Shown here in pieces: positions 50,377 through 59,431 of a DNA stretch of 64,000 bases (the first letter of the stretch is position 1; every line of letters starts with the position of its first letter). The DNA is from 40CM-2-70-7 sp035631315. Lineage in GTDB: Bacteria; Gemmatimonadota; Gemmatimonadetes; Gemmatimonadales; GWC2-71-9. The stretch covers positions 39,503 through 103,502 of the forward strand of contig DASQIZ010000014.1 in the NCBI GenBank assembly GCA_035631315.1. The letters run 5' to 3'. The notes beneath the pieces are model-generated. The model worked only from the letters and a program-made list of their open reading frames with translations, made no database searches and had not been told where the DNA came from. The position numbers and the translations under genes were made by a program.

Positions 50377-51924
50377 TCAGCGGGCCGTCGTGGCCTCGGG
50401 AGCGGCAGTCGCGGGCGCCGGCGCGGGCGCGTCGAGCGCCATGGCCGGGGCGGCGTGCAGGCTCGCCCCCGACGTCCTGGAGAGATCAAAGAGGCGGTCG
50501 GGCGCCACGCCGAACCAGAGAATGGCCGCGACGGCGACTGCGAGCGTGGCACGGCCCAGCCCGTCGAGCACCATGCTGGTGTGCGCTTCGGCATGCGTGG
50601 CGGGCTTCATGTACATCGCCATGACCACCGGCAGGTAGTAGCCCGCGGAGGCGACGCTCGTAAGCACGAGCACGATGGCGAGCCCGGTGTGACCCTGGCT
50701 GAGGGCCGCGACGAGGATGTACCACTTCCCCATGAATCCCGCGGTGCCCGGGAATCCGAGCAGCGAGAGCATCGCGACGGTAAGCGCGAGCGACAGCCAG
50801 GGACGGCTCGTCGACAGACCGGACAGGTCGTCGATCCGGACGTCGGACTCTCCGCCCTTCCCCTTGGCCGCGAGGAGCGCGAAGGCCGCGATCGTCGTGA
50901 TCCCGTACGCGACCAGATAGAAGATGAACGCCGCTGACCCTGAGCTACCCGACACCACGGCGACCAGGAGATAGCCCGCGTGCGCGACGGACGAGTACGC
51001 GAGCATCCGTTTCACGGATCGCTGGGCCAGCGCGATCAGGTTCCCCCCGATCATCGTCGCGACAGCGAGTCCGGAGATGATCAGATGCCACCCGCCGGCG
51101 TCGCCGAGCGATTCGATCACCACGCGGAAGAGCGCGGCGAAGGCCGCAGCCTTCACGCCGGTGGCCATGAAGCCCGTGATCGGCGTGGGTGCGCCGTCAT
51201 AGACGTCCGGCGCCCACATGTGGAAGGGGACGGCGGCGACCTTGAAGCCGAAGCCGACCAGCAGGAGGCCGACCCCGATCAGGAACAGGGGCATGTGGGC
51301 CACGCCCAACGTCTGCACCTGGACGCCGATGAACGAGAGGTTGGTGGTTCCCGTCGCGCCATAGATCAGGGCGATGCCGTACAGCAGGAACGCCGACGCG
51401 AACGCGCCGAGCAGGAAGTACTTGAGCGCGGCTTCCGCCGCGCGCGGGCTGCGGCGGTTGAAGCCGGCCAGGACGTAGACGGAGATGGACATCAGCTCGA
51501 GGCCCAGGAAGATCACCATCAGATCTTCCCCGCCCCCGATGAGCATCATGCCGAGGACGGCGAAGAGCAGGAGGGGATAGTACTCGGGCGCCAGGAGCTG
51601 CTCGCGCTCGAGGTAGCGGAACGAGAACAAGACGGTCAGGGCCGCCGCGCCGAGGAAGATCCAGTCCGTCACGAAGCGGAAGTCGTCGACCGCGATCATC
51701 TGCGCGATGCCTTCGACGGAGGCGGTGTTCCACCACAGCCACCAGACGACGGCCGCCGTAGCGCCGAGGGACACGAGGGTCGCCCAACCAGCGATCCGGA
51801 GATCGGTGACGGTCCGATGGCGCCAGGCCACGATCACGAGCACCAGCATCGCGAGTATGGTGAGGAGGCTCTCCGGCGAGAGCGCCCGCATCAGGTCGGC
51901 GTAGTTCGACAGATCGAGCGTCAT
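50377..51924 (-). CDS. nuoN: NADH-quinone oxidoreductase subunit N
   Basis: Antiporter-like proton-pumping subunit of complex I, last gene of the nuo operon. The 515 residues have about 14 helices, KYFLLGAFASAFLLYG, MWAPDVYDGAPTPITGFMA and HAGYLLVAVVSG. A Pro/Ala-rich tail of about 20 residues ends the chain. The ATG overlaps the nuoM stop. Confidence 0.95.
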   Translation of the reverse strand: MTLDLSNYADLMRALSPESLLTILAMLVLVIVAWRHRTVTDLRIAGWATLVSLGATAAVVWWLWWNTASVEGIAQMIAVDDFRFVTDWIFLGAAALTVLFSFRYLEREQLLAPEYYPLLLFAVLGMMLIGGGEDLMVIFLGLELMSISVYVLAGFNRRSPRAAEAALKYFLLGAFASAFLLYGIALIYGATGTTNLSFIGVQVQTLGVAHMPLFLIGVGLLLVGFGFKVAAVPFHMWAPDVYDGAPTPITGFMATGVKAAAFAALFRVVIESLGDAGGWHLIISGLAVATMIGGNLIALAQRSVKRMLAYSSVAHAGYLLVAVVSGSSGSAAFIFYLVAYGITTIAAFALLAAKGKGGESDVRIDDLSGLSTSRPWLSLALTVAMLSLLGFPGTAGFMGKWYILVAALSQGHTGLAIVLVLTSVASAGYYLPVVMAMYMKPATHAEAHTSMVLDGLGRATLAVAVAAILWFGVAPDRLFDLSRTSGASLHAAPAMALDAPAPAPATAAPEATTAR

Positions 51925-53426
51925 CGCACCGCCGTCGTGGTCTGAGGACGGACCGTATCGATCAGGTGCTGCGCGGCCGGCTCCATCCGGCTCAGGAAGG
52001 GGCGCGGGTACACGCCGATCCAGACAATGGCGGCGAGCAGCGGCACGAGGACGATCAGCTCCCGCGGAGACAGATCGAGCAATTTCTGATTCTCCGCCTT
52101 GGTGAGCGGGTTGTAGATGATTTTCTGCAGTGCCGGAAGCAGGTACATCGCGGCGACGATGACACCCGTGGTGGAGATGATGGCCGCCACGGGATAGGTC
52201 TTGAAGGCGCCGATCAGAATCAGAAACTCACCGATGAAACCATTGGTCCCCGGCAGCCCGACCGACGAGAGTGACACAATGGTCAGTGCGGCGGCCAGCA
52301 GCGGCACCACGCGGGCCAGGCCGCCGAACGCATCGAGCAGGCGGGTGTGCCGACGCTCGTACAGCATGCCGGCCAGGAAGAACAGCGCCCCGGTGGAAAT
52401 CCCGTGGTTGATCATCACCAGGAGGGCCCCCTGCACGCTTTGGAGGGTCAGCGCCCAGATCCCCAGCATCACGAAGCCCAGGTGGGCAACCGACGAGTAC
52501 GCCACGAGCTTCTTGAAGTCCGGCTGGACCATGGCGACCAGGCCGCCATAGATGATGCCGATCACTGACAGGGTGACGACCACGGCCACGATGGTCGGGT
52601 TCATGGCCACCTGCGGGAAGAACGGCAGGGCGAATCGCAGGAAGCCGTACGTCCCCATCTTGAGGAGAACGCCCGCCAGGATCACCGAGCCCGCTGTCGG
52701 CGCCTCCACGTGCGCATCCGGCAACCAGGTATGCAGGGGGAACATCGGCACCTTGATCGCGAAGGCCAGGAAGAAGGCGGCGAAGAACCAGAACGCCGCC
52801 GGACCCAGGTGCGTGCCGTTCGCGAGCAGGAAGTCGTAGTCAAACGAATAGGTGCCGGTGGCCTTCGCCGCATGCAGATACAGGCCCAGGATCGCGACCA
52901 GCATGAGCAGCGAGCCCAAAAACGTATAGATGAAGAACTTGATGGCCGCGTAGATCCGGTTGTCTCCGCCCCAGATGCCGATGATGAAGTACATCGGGAT
53001 GAGCATCACTTCCCACATGACGTAGAAGAGGAAGAGATCGAGGGAGACGAACACCCCGAGCATGCCGGTGGTGAGCACCAGGAGCAACGCGTAGAACCCG
53101 CGCTCCCGCTTCGTGATATAGGTCCAGCTGCCCAGAACCGAGAGTGGCACGAGGAACGTCGTGAGCAGGACCATGAACAGCGAAATGCCGTCCAGCCCCA
53201 GGTGGAAGCGGATGCCCCAGGCAGGGATCCACGCCCAATCCACGGCGAACTGCATCCCGGCGGCCGGCGCAAAGCGCCACCAGAGCGGCACGGAAATACC
53301 GAACTCGATCACGCTGACGACGAGGGCCAGCACCTTGGAGCGCGAGGCGGGCGCGAGATAGAGCAGTGCCGCCCCCATGAGCGGCCATACGAGGAGCGCG
53401 GGGAGGATCCAGGCGTCGTAGGTCAT
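51921..53426 (-). CDS. nuoM: NADH-quinone oxidoreductase subunit M
   Basis: Antiporter-like proton-pumping subunit. The 501 residues have HLGLDGISLFMVLLTTFL, MWEVMLIPMYFIIG (key Glu), PLHTWLPDAHVEAPTAGSV and MINHGISTGALF. The ATG overlaps the nuoL stop. Confidence 0.96.
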   Translation of the reverse strand: MTYDAWILPALLVWPLMGAALLYLAPASRSKVLALVVSVIEFGISVPLWWRFAPAAGMQFAVDWAWIPAWGIRFHLGLDGISLFMVLLTTFLVPLSVLGSWTYITKRERGFYALLLVLTTGMLGVFVSLDLFLFYVMWEVMLIPMYFIIGIWGGDNRIYAAIKFFIYTFLGSLLMLVAILGLYLHAAKATGTYSFDYDFLLANGTHLGPAAFWFFAAFFLAFAIKVPMFPLHTWLPDAHVEAPTAGSVILAGVLLKMGTYGFLRFALPFFPQVAMNPTIVAVVVTLSVIGIIYGGLVAMVQPDFKKLVAYSSVAHLGFVMLGIWALTLQSVQGALLVMINHGISTGALFFLAGMLYERRHTRLLDAFGGLARVVPLLAAALTIVSLSSVGLPGTNGFIGEFLILIGAFKTYPVAAIISTTGVIVAAMYLLPALQKIIYNPLTKAENQKLLDLSPRELIVLVPLLAAIVWIGVYPRPFLSRMEPAAQHLIDTVRPQTTTAVR

Positions 53427-55387
53427 CGGATCGCCGCCCGGAGCACGAGGGCCACGCCGAGGACGAACAGGACGACGTAGAAGCCCACTTCCCCGTTCTG
53501 CAGCTTGCTCCCCACCCAGCCCAGCGCCTTGGACACACCCACGGAGCCGTTGACCCCCGCCCCATCGATCACGCCCTGGTCGACACCCTTCCAGAGAATC
53601 ACGCGAGACACCCAGCCGATCGGCTTCACGACCACGGTGTCATAGAGCTCGTCCACGTACCACTTGTTCGCCAGCACCTTGCCGAACCCATGCTCGGCGG
53701 GCGACTGCCTGGCCGGGACCAGCGACGCCGGCTTCAAGAGCTGAATGGCGCCGGCGATGCCGATGAGGGCAATTGCCACGGCTACGGCGATGAGGGTCCA
53801 CTCGGTCCCCTGCGACACTTCGGATGCGGGCAGGAGAGATGCCGATCCGGCGGTGACCGGGGCCAGCCAATGCTCGAGCCACGAGCCGCCACCGATCAGC
53901 GCGGGCAGGTTCAGCGCGCCACCAGCGAGACTCAGGATGCCGAGGACCACGAGCGGCCCGGTCATCACCCACGGTGCCTCGTGGAGGTGCTCCCGCTCCT
54001 GGTCCCCGGTCCGGTTGGGCCCGTGGAAGGTGTAGAGCATCATCCGGGTCATATAGAAGGCCGTCAGCAGGGCCCCGATGAGTCCGAACACCCAGAACAC
54101 ATACCAGATCGGTTGCGTCGTCCCCCGCGCAAAGGCGGCGCCGAGGATCTCGTCTTTGGAGAAGAATCCGGCGAAGGGCGGGATGCCGGCAATCGCGAGG
54201 GTCGCGATCCACATGAGCGCCCACGTCCACGGCAGGTGCTTCCGCAGACCTCCCATGTTGCGCATGTCCTGTGCGTCTTCCTGGGAATGGGTGTGGTGAT
54301 ACGCGGCATGCATCGCGTGAATCACGCTGCCGGAGCCAAGGAAGAGGAGCGCCTTGAAGAACGCATGCGTCGCCAGATGGAAAACGCCCGCGGCATACGC
54401 CCCCGTCCCGACGCCGATGAACATGTAGCCGAGCTGGGAGACGGTGGAGTACGCGAGCACCTTCTTGATGTCCCACTGCTTGAGGGCGATGGTCGCCGCG
54501 AACAGCGCCGTGAGCGCGCCCACGCCGGCGACCACGGCGGACGAGACCGGGGCCATCGCGAACAACAGATTCGCCCGGGCCACGAGGTACACGCCCGCGG
54601 TGACCATCGTGGCGGCGTGGATCAGGGCCGACACGGGAGTCGGACCCGCCATTGCGTCGGGCAACCAGGTGTAGAGGGGAATCTGGGCCGATTTCCCCGC
54701 GCAGCCGAGGAAGAGAAACAGCGTAATGGCGGTGATCGTCCCGCTCCCGGGTGCAAAGGCAGTGGGGGCGGCGGTGAAGACGGACTGGAAGTCGAGCGCG
54801 CCGGTCGACTGGAAGATCAGGAACATGGCGGCGAGGAAGCCGAAGTCGCCGATCCGGTTCATGATGAACGCCTTCTTGCCCGCGTCCGCGTTGGCGGTGA
54901 CGTCGAACCAGAAGCCGATCAGGAGATACGAACAGAGGCCTACCCCTTCCCAGCCTACGAACATCACCGGGAAGCTCGCGCCCAGCACCAGCACCAGCAT
55001 GAAGAAGACGAAGAGGTTGAGATACGCGAAGAACCGCGCGTAGCCGTCGTCGGACCGCATGTAGCCGACGCTGAACATGTGAATCAGCGAGCCGACGCCG
55101 GTGACGATCAGGATCATCACCGCGGACAAGGAGTCCACCTGCAGCGCGGCCGAGATGTGCAGCGCCCCCACCGGCATCCAGTCCCAGTAGGTGACGACGA
55201 CTGGCGCACCCGGGTGCGGGGTCGCCAGATCCTTGACCACCGCGATCGCGACCCCGAACGCCGCCAGCAGCACACCGGGCCCGATCAGGGACACGGCGGT
55301 CTTGGCCTGCGGACGGGTCAGGGCCAGCGTGCCGTTCAGCACGAAACCGAGGAGCGGCAGGAGCGGGACCAGCCAGACCAGTTGCAT
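53423..55387 (-). CDS. nuoL: NADH-quinone oxidoreductase subunit L
   Basis: Distal proton-pumping subunit with the long lateral helix. The 654 residues have FVGWEGVGLCSYLLIGFW, PLYTWLPDAMAGPTPVSALIHAATM, HLATHAFFKALLFLGSGS and an extended C-terminal helical arm. Near the arm's start is a His-rich HHTHSQEDAQDM. The gene begins 12 nt after nuoK. Confidence 0.96.
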   Translation of the reverse strand: MQLVWLVPLLPLLGFVLNGTLALTRPQAKTAVSLIGPGVLLAAFGVAIAVVKDLATPHPGAPVVVTYWDWMPVGALHISAALQVDSLSAVMILIVTGVGSLIHMFSVGYMRSDDGYARFFAYLNLFVFFMLVLVLGASFPVMFVGWEGVGLCSYLLIGFWFDVTANADAGKKAFIMNRIGDFGFLAAMFLIFQSTGALDFQSVFTAAPTAFAPGSGTITAITLFLFLGCAGKSAQIPLYTWLPDAMAGPTPVSALIHAATMVTAGVYLVARANLLFAMAPVSSAVVAGVGALTALFAATIALKQWDIKKVLAYSTVSQLGYMFIGVGTGAYAAGVFHLATHAFFKALLFLGSGSVIHAMHAAYHHTHSQEDAQDMRNMGGLRKHLPWTWALMWIATLAIAGIPPFAGFFSKDEILGAAFARGTTQPIWYVFWVFGLIGALLTAFYMTRMMLYTFHGPNRTGDQEREHLHEAPWVMTGPLVVLGILSLAGGALNLPALIGGGSWLEHWLAPVTAGSASLLPASEVSQGTEWTLIAVAVAIALIGIAGAIQLLKPASLVPARQSPAEHGFGKVLANKWYVDELYDTVVVKPIGWVSRVILWKGVDQGVIDGAGVNGSVGVSKALGWVGSKLQNGEVGFYVVLFVLGVALVLRAAIR

Positions 55388-55399
55388 CGGGAGGCGGCC

Positions 55400-55696
55400 T
55401 CAGCCCTTCAGAATGTTGATGTTCCGCAGATCGACCGTCTCCTTATGACGGTAGATCGCGAGGACGATGGCGAGGCCCACGGCCGCTTCCGCCGCGGCGA
55501 CGGCCATCACGAAGAAGACGAAGATCTGGCCGCCGACGCCCAGGGACTGCGCGAAGGCGATGAACGTCAGGTTCACGGCGTTGAGCATCAGCTCGACGCA
55601 CATGAAGATGATGATCGCGTTCCGGCGGATGAGCACGCCGAGCACACCGATCACGAAGAGCACCGCGGCAACCGCGAGGGTGGGTCCGAGGAGCAT
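55400..55696 (-). CDS. nuoK: NADH-quinone oxidoreductase subunit K
   Basis: A 98-residue membrane subunit with three helices; the acidic residue in MCVELMLNAVN and the Glu in AVAAAEAAVGLAIVL are the usual proton-path residues. It directly follows the nuoJ stop. Confidence 0.95.
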   Translation of the reverse strand: MLLGPTLAVAAVLFVIGVLGVLIRRNAIIIFMCVELMLNAVNLTFIAFAQSLGVGGQIFVFFVMAVAAAEAAVGLAIVLAIYRHKETVDLRNINILKG

Positions 55697-56215
55697 CTAG
55701 AGTTTCCGTTTCGCGAGCACCACCGCGCCCACGACGGCGGCGAGGAGGAGCACACTGGTGATTTCGAACGGCACCAGGTACGCGTCGTAGAGCGGACCCG
55801 CGACCGAACCGACCATGCCGTGCTGCTGCTGCAGCTGCGCCATCGCGTTCGGCACCTGGATCAGCGCCGGGGGGGCCGCATGCCACAGGAACTTGAGCTG
55901 GACGAAGAGCCAGCCGGCGAGCACCGCGCCGACGGTCAGCCCGACCACGCCCTTTCGGTCCTGGCCTGCCCCGCGCCCCAGGTTCAGGAGCATGATCACG
56001 AAGAGGAAGAGCACCATCACCGCACCCGCGTAGACGAGCACTTGCAGCACGGCGATGAACTGGGCGTCGAGCACCACGAACAACGCCGCGAGCGAGAACA
56101 TCGTGACGACGAGCCACAACGCGCTCGCGACCGGGCTGCGCCGGGTCACGCAGAGCACCGCGGATCCGAGGGCCAGGACGGCGAAGATCCAGAAGACGAC
56201 GGTGACGAGGCTCAT
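55697..56215 (-). CDS. nuoJ: NADH-quinone oxidoreductase subunit J
   Basis: A 172-residue membrane subunit with five helices. VLVYAGAVMVLFLFVIMLL is the conserved NuoJ helix; the rest is typical. The ATG overlaps the nuoI stop. Confidence 0.94.
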   Translation of the reverse strand: MSLVTVVFWIFAVLALGSAVLCVTRRSPVASALWLVVTMFSLAALFVVLDAQFIAVLQVLVYAGAVMVLFLFVIMLLNLGRGAGQDRKGVVGLTVGAVLAGWLFVQLKFLWHAAPPALIQVPNAMAQLQQQHGMVGSVAGPLYDAYLVPFEITSVLLLAAVVGAVVLAKRKL

Positions 56216-56718
56216 TCGCCCTTCGGATCCGCGGGGTCCCACAGCGTGGACACGGGATGGGTCTGGGCGCACAGGCGCTCCAGATCATAGACGAACCGAT
56301 CCCGCGAGTACTCCGCGTTCTCGTAGTGCCAGCCGACGTGGATCGCCTCTTCGGGACAGACTTCCTGGCAATAACCGCAGAACACGCAGCGGAATTCGTC
56401 GATTTCGTAAATCAGCGGGTACCGGTTTCCCTGCTCGTCTTCCCCCGGGACCAGCTTGATGCAGTTCGCCGGGCAGATCTGCGGGCAGAGACCGCACGCC
56501 ACGCACTTCGCCCGGCCTTGTTCGTCGGTGAGCATCCGGTGCGTGCCGCGCCAGCGGCTGGCCATGGTCCAGTCGTGGCTGCCCTTCTCTTCCGGATACT
56601 GCATCGTGACCTTGGGCCGGAAGATGTGCGATGCCGTGAGCATCATGCCCTTGGCGGTCGCGCGCAGATAGGACGTGCTCGCCGTCGGACGCTTGAGGAC
56701 CTTCACGCCGATCGCCAT
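56212..56718 (-). CDS. nuoI: NADH-quinone oxidoreductase subunit I
   Basis: Carries iron-sulfur clusters N6a and N6b. The 168 residues have two ferredoxin motifs, CVACGLCPQICP and CVFCGYCQEVCP, each with four cysteines. The ATG shares a base with the nuoH stop (TGATG). Confidence 0.96.
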   Translation of the reverse strand: MAIGVKVLKRPTASTSYLRATAKGMMLTASHIFRPKVTMQYPEEKGSHDWTMASRWRGTHRMLTDEQGRAKCVACGLCPQICPANCIKLVPGEDEQGNRYPLIYEIDEFRCVFCGYCQEVCPEEAIHVGWHYENAEYSRDRFVYDLERLCAQTHPVSTLWDPADPKGE

Positions 56719-57890
56719 CAGGCTGCCTTTCGGAGGGCGGTGCCGGAGACGATCCGGCCGCGGTCGAGCACCCACACGAGGATCACGAAGAGCACGACGT
56801 TCACGCCGGTCAGGGCCTGAGCGAAGTGCTTCCCGTAGGACATGCCCAACTCGACCTTCAGGTACCAGATCGCAGCCGCGAGGATGGTCAAATAAACCAG
56901 CGAGATCGGCAGCATGACCTTCCAGCCCAGGGCCATCAGCTGGTCGTAGCGGAAGCGCGGCATCGTCCACCGGATCCACATGTAGAGCAGGACGAAGAAG
57001 CTGGTCTTGGCGCAGAATACGCCGAGGGTAATCAGGACCTGCCACCACACGAGACCCTGCGACGCATCCCAGTGCACGAGACCCAGATCCCACCCGCCGA
57101 AGAACAGCGTCGCCATCAACGCGGACGCCGTCAGCATGTTCGAATACTCGGCGATGTAGAACATCGAGAACTTCATGGAGCTGTATTCGGTGTGATACCC
57201 CGCGATCAGCTCGCCTTCGGCTTCGGGGAGATCGAAGGGTACCCGGTTGGTCTCGGCCAGGGCGCTGATGAGGAACAAGAAGAACGCCACCAGGAGTGAC
57301 CCAATGTTCCACCAGCCCTGCTGCTGCTCGGTGATCACCTGCGAGAGCGTGACGTTGCCCGCCAGGAGCAGTACGGCGACGGTGCTCATGCCCATCGCGA
57401 TCTCGTAGGAGATCATCTGGGCCGAAGCACGCAGGCCGCCGAGGAGCGCGTACTTGTTGTTGGACGCCCACCCCGCCAGCACGATGCCGTATACGCCCAG
57501 CGAGCTGATCGCGAGGATGTAGAGGAACCCTACCGGCAGGTCGGCCACCACCATCGGCACGACGCCCCACTTGGTGGCGAGCGGCGCGGCGAACGGGATG
57601 ACGGCGAATGTGAGCAGCGCGGGCGTGAAGCTGATCGCCGGTGCGAGGATGAAGAGCCACTTGTCCGCGAAGGCCGGGTACGTCTCTTCTTTCACGATGT
57701 TCTTGAGGCCGTCGGCGGCAGGCTGCAGCAGTCCGAAGGGCCCCACCCGGTTGGGGCCGAGCCGGTCCTGCATGAACGCGCACAGCCGGCGCTCGACCAG
57801 CGTCATGAACGCCACGCCCACCATGATGACCGTGAAGACCACGATCATTTTGATGACGGACGTGATGATGAAGAACAGGACCGGGCTCAC
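56718..57890 (-). CDS. nuoH: NADH-quinone oxidoreductase subunit H
   Basis: Quinone-site membrane subunit. The 390 residues have LVERRLCAFMQDRLGPNRVG and ALAETNRVPFDLPEAEGEL, then GYHTEYSSMKFSMFY. The GTG start overlaps the nuoG stop (GTGA); the frame is open further upstream only inside nuoG. Confidence 0.95.
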   Translation of the reverse strand: MSPVLFFIITSVIKMIVVFTVIMVGVAFMTLVERRLCAFMQDRLGPNRVGPFGLLQPAADGLKNIVKEETYPAFADKWLFILAPAISFTPALLTFAVIPFAAPLATKWGVVPMVVADLPVGFLYILAISSLGVYGIVLAGWASNNKYALLGGLRASAQMISYEIAMGMSTVAVLLLAGNVTLSQVITEQQQGWWNIGSLLVAFFLFLISALAETNRVPFDLPEAEGELIAGYHTEYSSMKFSMFYIAEYSNMLTASALMATLFFGGWDLGLVHWDASQGLVWWQVLITLGVFCAKTSFFVLLYMWIRWTMPRFRYDQLMALGWKVMLPISLVYLTILAAAIWYLKVELGMSYGKHFAQALTGVNVVLFVILVWVLDRGRIVSGTALRKAA

Positions 57891-59425
57891 GCGGGCACTC
57901 CCGCGCCGGCGCCGGTCCGCTGACCCGTGAGCCCGAGCGTCGCGTAGGACATGCCCCGGAAGGCGTCCACGTCCCCTGCCATCACATCGAACGCCGCGGA
58001 GGCCGACTCCGGCGCCGCATCGGTGAGCTGCCCAAGCACCCACCAGGCCGGACGAGCCATCGCCGGTGTCCCGCGCGCCTGGAAGTAGCGCTGCACCCGT
58101 CCGTCACGGTTCACGTAGGTGCCGTCTTCCTCGATCATCGATGCCATGGGCAGGATGATGGAGGCATTGAGGGACGCCGGCGCGGCGGTGCCGAGGTAAA
58201 TGACCTGGCCTGAGGTCTTCACGGCGGTCTCGGGATCGTCGATCACCAGGACCACCGCCGCCTGCTCGGCTGCCTTGAGGGCCGCGGCGTAGTCGCGGCT
58301 GTACCCCAACAGCTCCGCGCCCTTCCCGTTCGGCGCGCGCTCGGCGCGCAGCGCGAGGTTGGGCACGCCGGAGAGGGGCGCTTCTTCGCCCATGACCACC
58401 TGGAAGGCGCCGGTCCAGTTGAACCGGGCCAGCAGCTTCCGGGCGTAGTACAGTCCCTCGGTGGACGCCTTGGGTGACACGAGCGCTACGGCGGAGCCGC
58501 CCGCGCCCTGGAGGATGGTGCGTACTCGATCGAGTGCCTCATCCCAGTCGACCGCGCGCAGATCGGTGCCGTCCTTCACCAGCGGTGCCTCGACACGGTC
58601 ACCCCGGTTCATCCACCGGTAATGCCCGCGCCCATGGTCGCAGATGAAGTAGCGATTGACCTCGACGTTGGCGCGGGGACGGATGCGGACCACCGTGTCG
58701 TCGCGCAGGTCGAGGGTCACGTTGCAGCCCTGCGAGCAGCCCGTGCAGACGGAGGCCGTCTTGTCGAGCTCCCAGGCCCGCGCCTTGTGCAGGAAATCCT
58801 TGGAGAGGAGCGAGCCCACCGGACAGAGGTCGACCACGTTGCCGGACCACGGATGGTCGAGCTGGGCGTCGGGATGGACCCCGATGAACGCCCGATCCCC
58901 GCGCTCCGACACGTTGAGCACCGGCTCCTTCGCGACGTCCTCCATGAACCGGACGCAGCGCGTGCAGAGGATGCAGCGGTTCGGTACGTACAGGACGTCG
59001 GGTCCGAAGTCCTCGACCGGATTGAAGCGCTTGGGATAGGTCGGCGAGTAGCGGGTGGAGGGCCGGCCTTCCTGGAACGTGAAATCCTGGAGCTCACACT
59101 CTCCCGCCTGATCGCAGATAGGGCAGTCGAGCGGGTGGTTGATGAGCAACAGCTCGAGCACGCCGGTGCGGCCGCTCTTCGCCTGCCCCGAGCGCGTCTT
59201 GACGACCATGCCCTCGGCCACCTGCGTCGCGCAGGCGATCTGGAGCTTGGGCGTCTTCTCGATCTCGACCAGGCACATCCGGCACACGCCGGCGACCGGG
59301 AGACCGGGGTGATAGCAGTAGTGCGGAACCAGGACGCCGGCCTGCTTGGCGGCCTCGATCACCAGCGTCCCCTTGGGAACGCTGACTTGGACTTCGTCGA
59401 TCGTCAGGTTGACCAGATCAGCCAT
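57887..59425 (-). CDS. nuoG: NADH-quinone oxidoreductase subunit G (short form)
   Basis: Iron-sulfur subunit with the N1b, N4, N5 and probably N7-like clusters. The 512 residues have the 2Fe-2S ligands (CYHPGLPVAGVCRMC), CPICDQAGECELQ, CILCTRCVRF and CTGCSQGCNV. It then continues as a reduced molybdopterin-oxidoreductase-like part. Many NuoG proteins are 700-900 residues, so the C-terminal half is shortened here. It ends in a Gly/Ala-rich GQRTGAGAGVPA. Confidence 0.92.
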   Translation of the reverse strand: MADLVNLTIDEVQVSVPKGTLVIEAAKQAGVLVPHYCYHPGLPVAGVCRMCLVEIEKTPKLQIACATQVAEGMVVKTRSGQAKSGRTGVLELLLINHPLDCPICDQAGECELQDFTFQEGRPSTRYSPTYPKRFNPVEDFGPDVLYVPNRCILCTRCVRFMEDVAKEPVLNVSERGDRAFIGVHPDAQLDHPWSGNVVDLCPVGSLLSKDFLHKARAWELDKTASVCTGCSQGCNVTLDLRDDTVVRIRPRANVEVNRYFICDHGRGHYRWMNRGDRVEAPLVKDGTDLRAVDWDEALDRVRTILQGAGGSAVALVSPKASTEGLYYARKLLARFNWTGAFQVVMGEEAPLSGVPNLALRAERAPNGKGAELLGYSRDYAAALKAAEQAAVVLVIDDPETAVKTSGQVIYLGTAAPASLNASIILPMASMIEEDGTYVNRDGRVQRYFQARGTPAMARPAWWVLGQLTDAAPESASAAFDVMAGDVDAFRGMSYATLGLTGQRTGAGAGVPA

Positions 59426-59431
59426 GGATCC

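Noticed and set aside
53690..56290. Plus-strand open frame of 866 codons opposite nuoL-nuoJ
   Set aside because: Antisense shadow of real nuo genes: very rich in Glu, Arg, His and Asp, with no motif.
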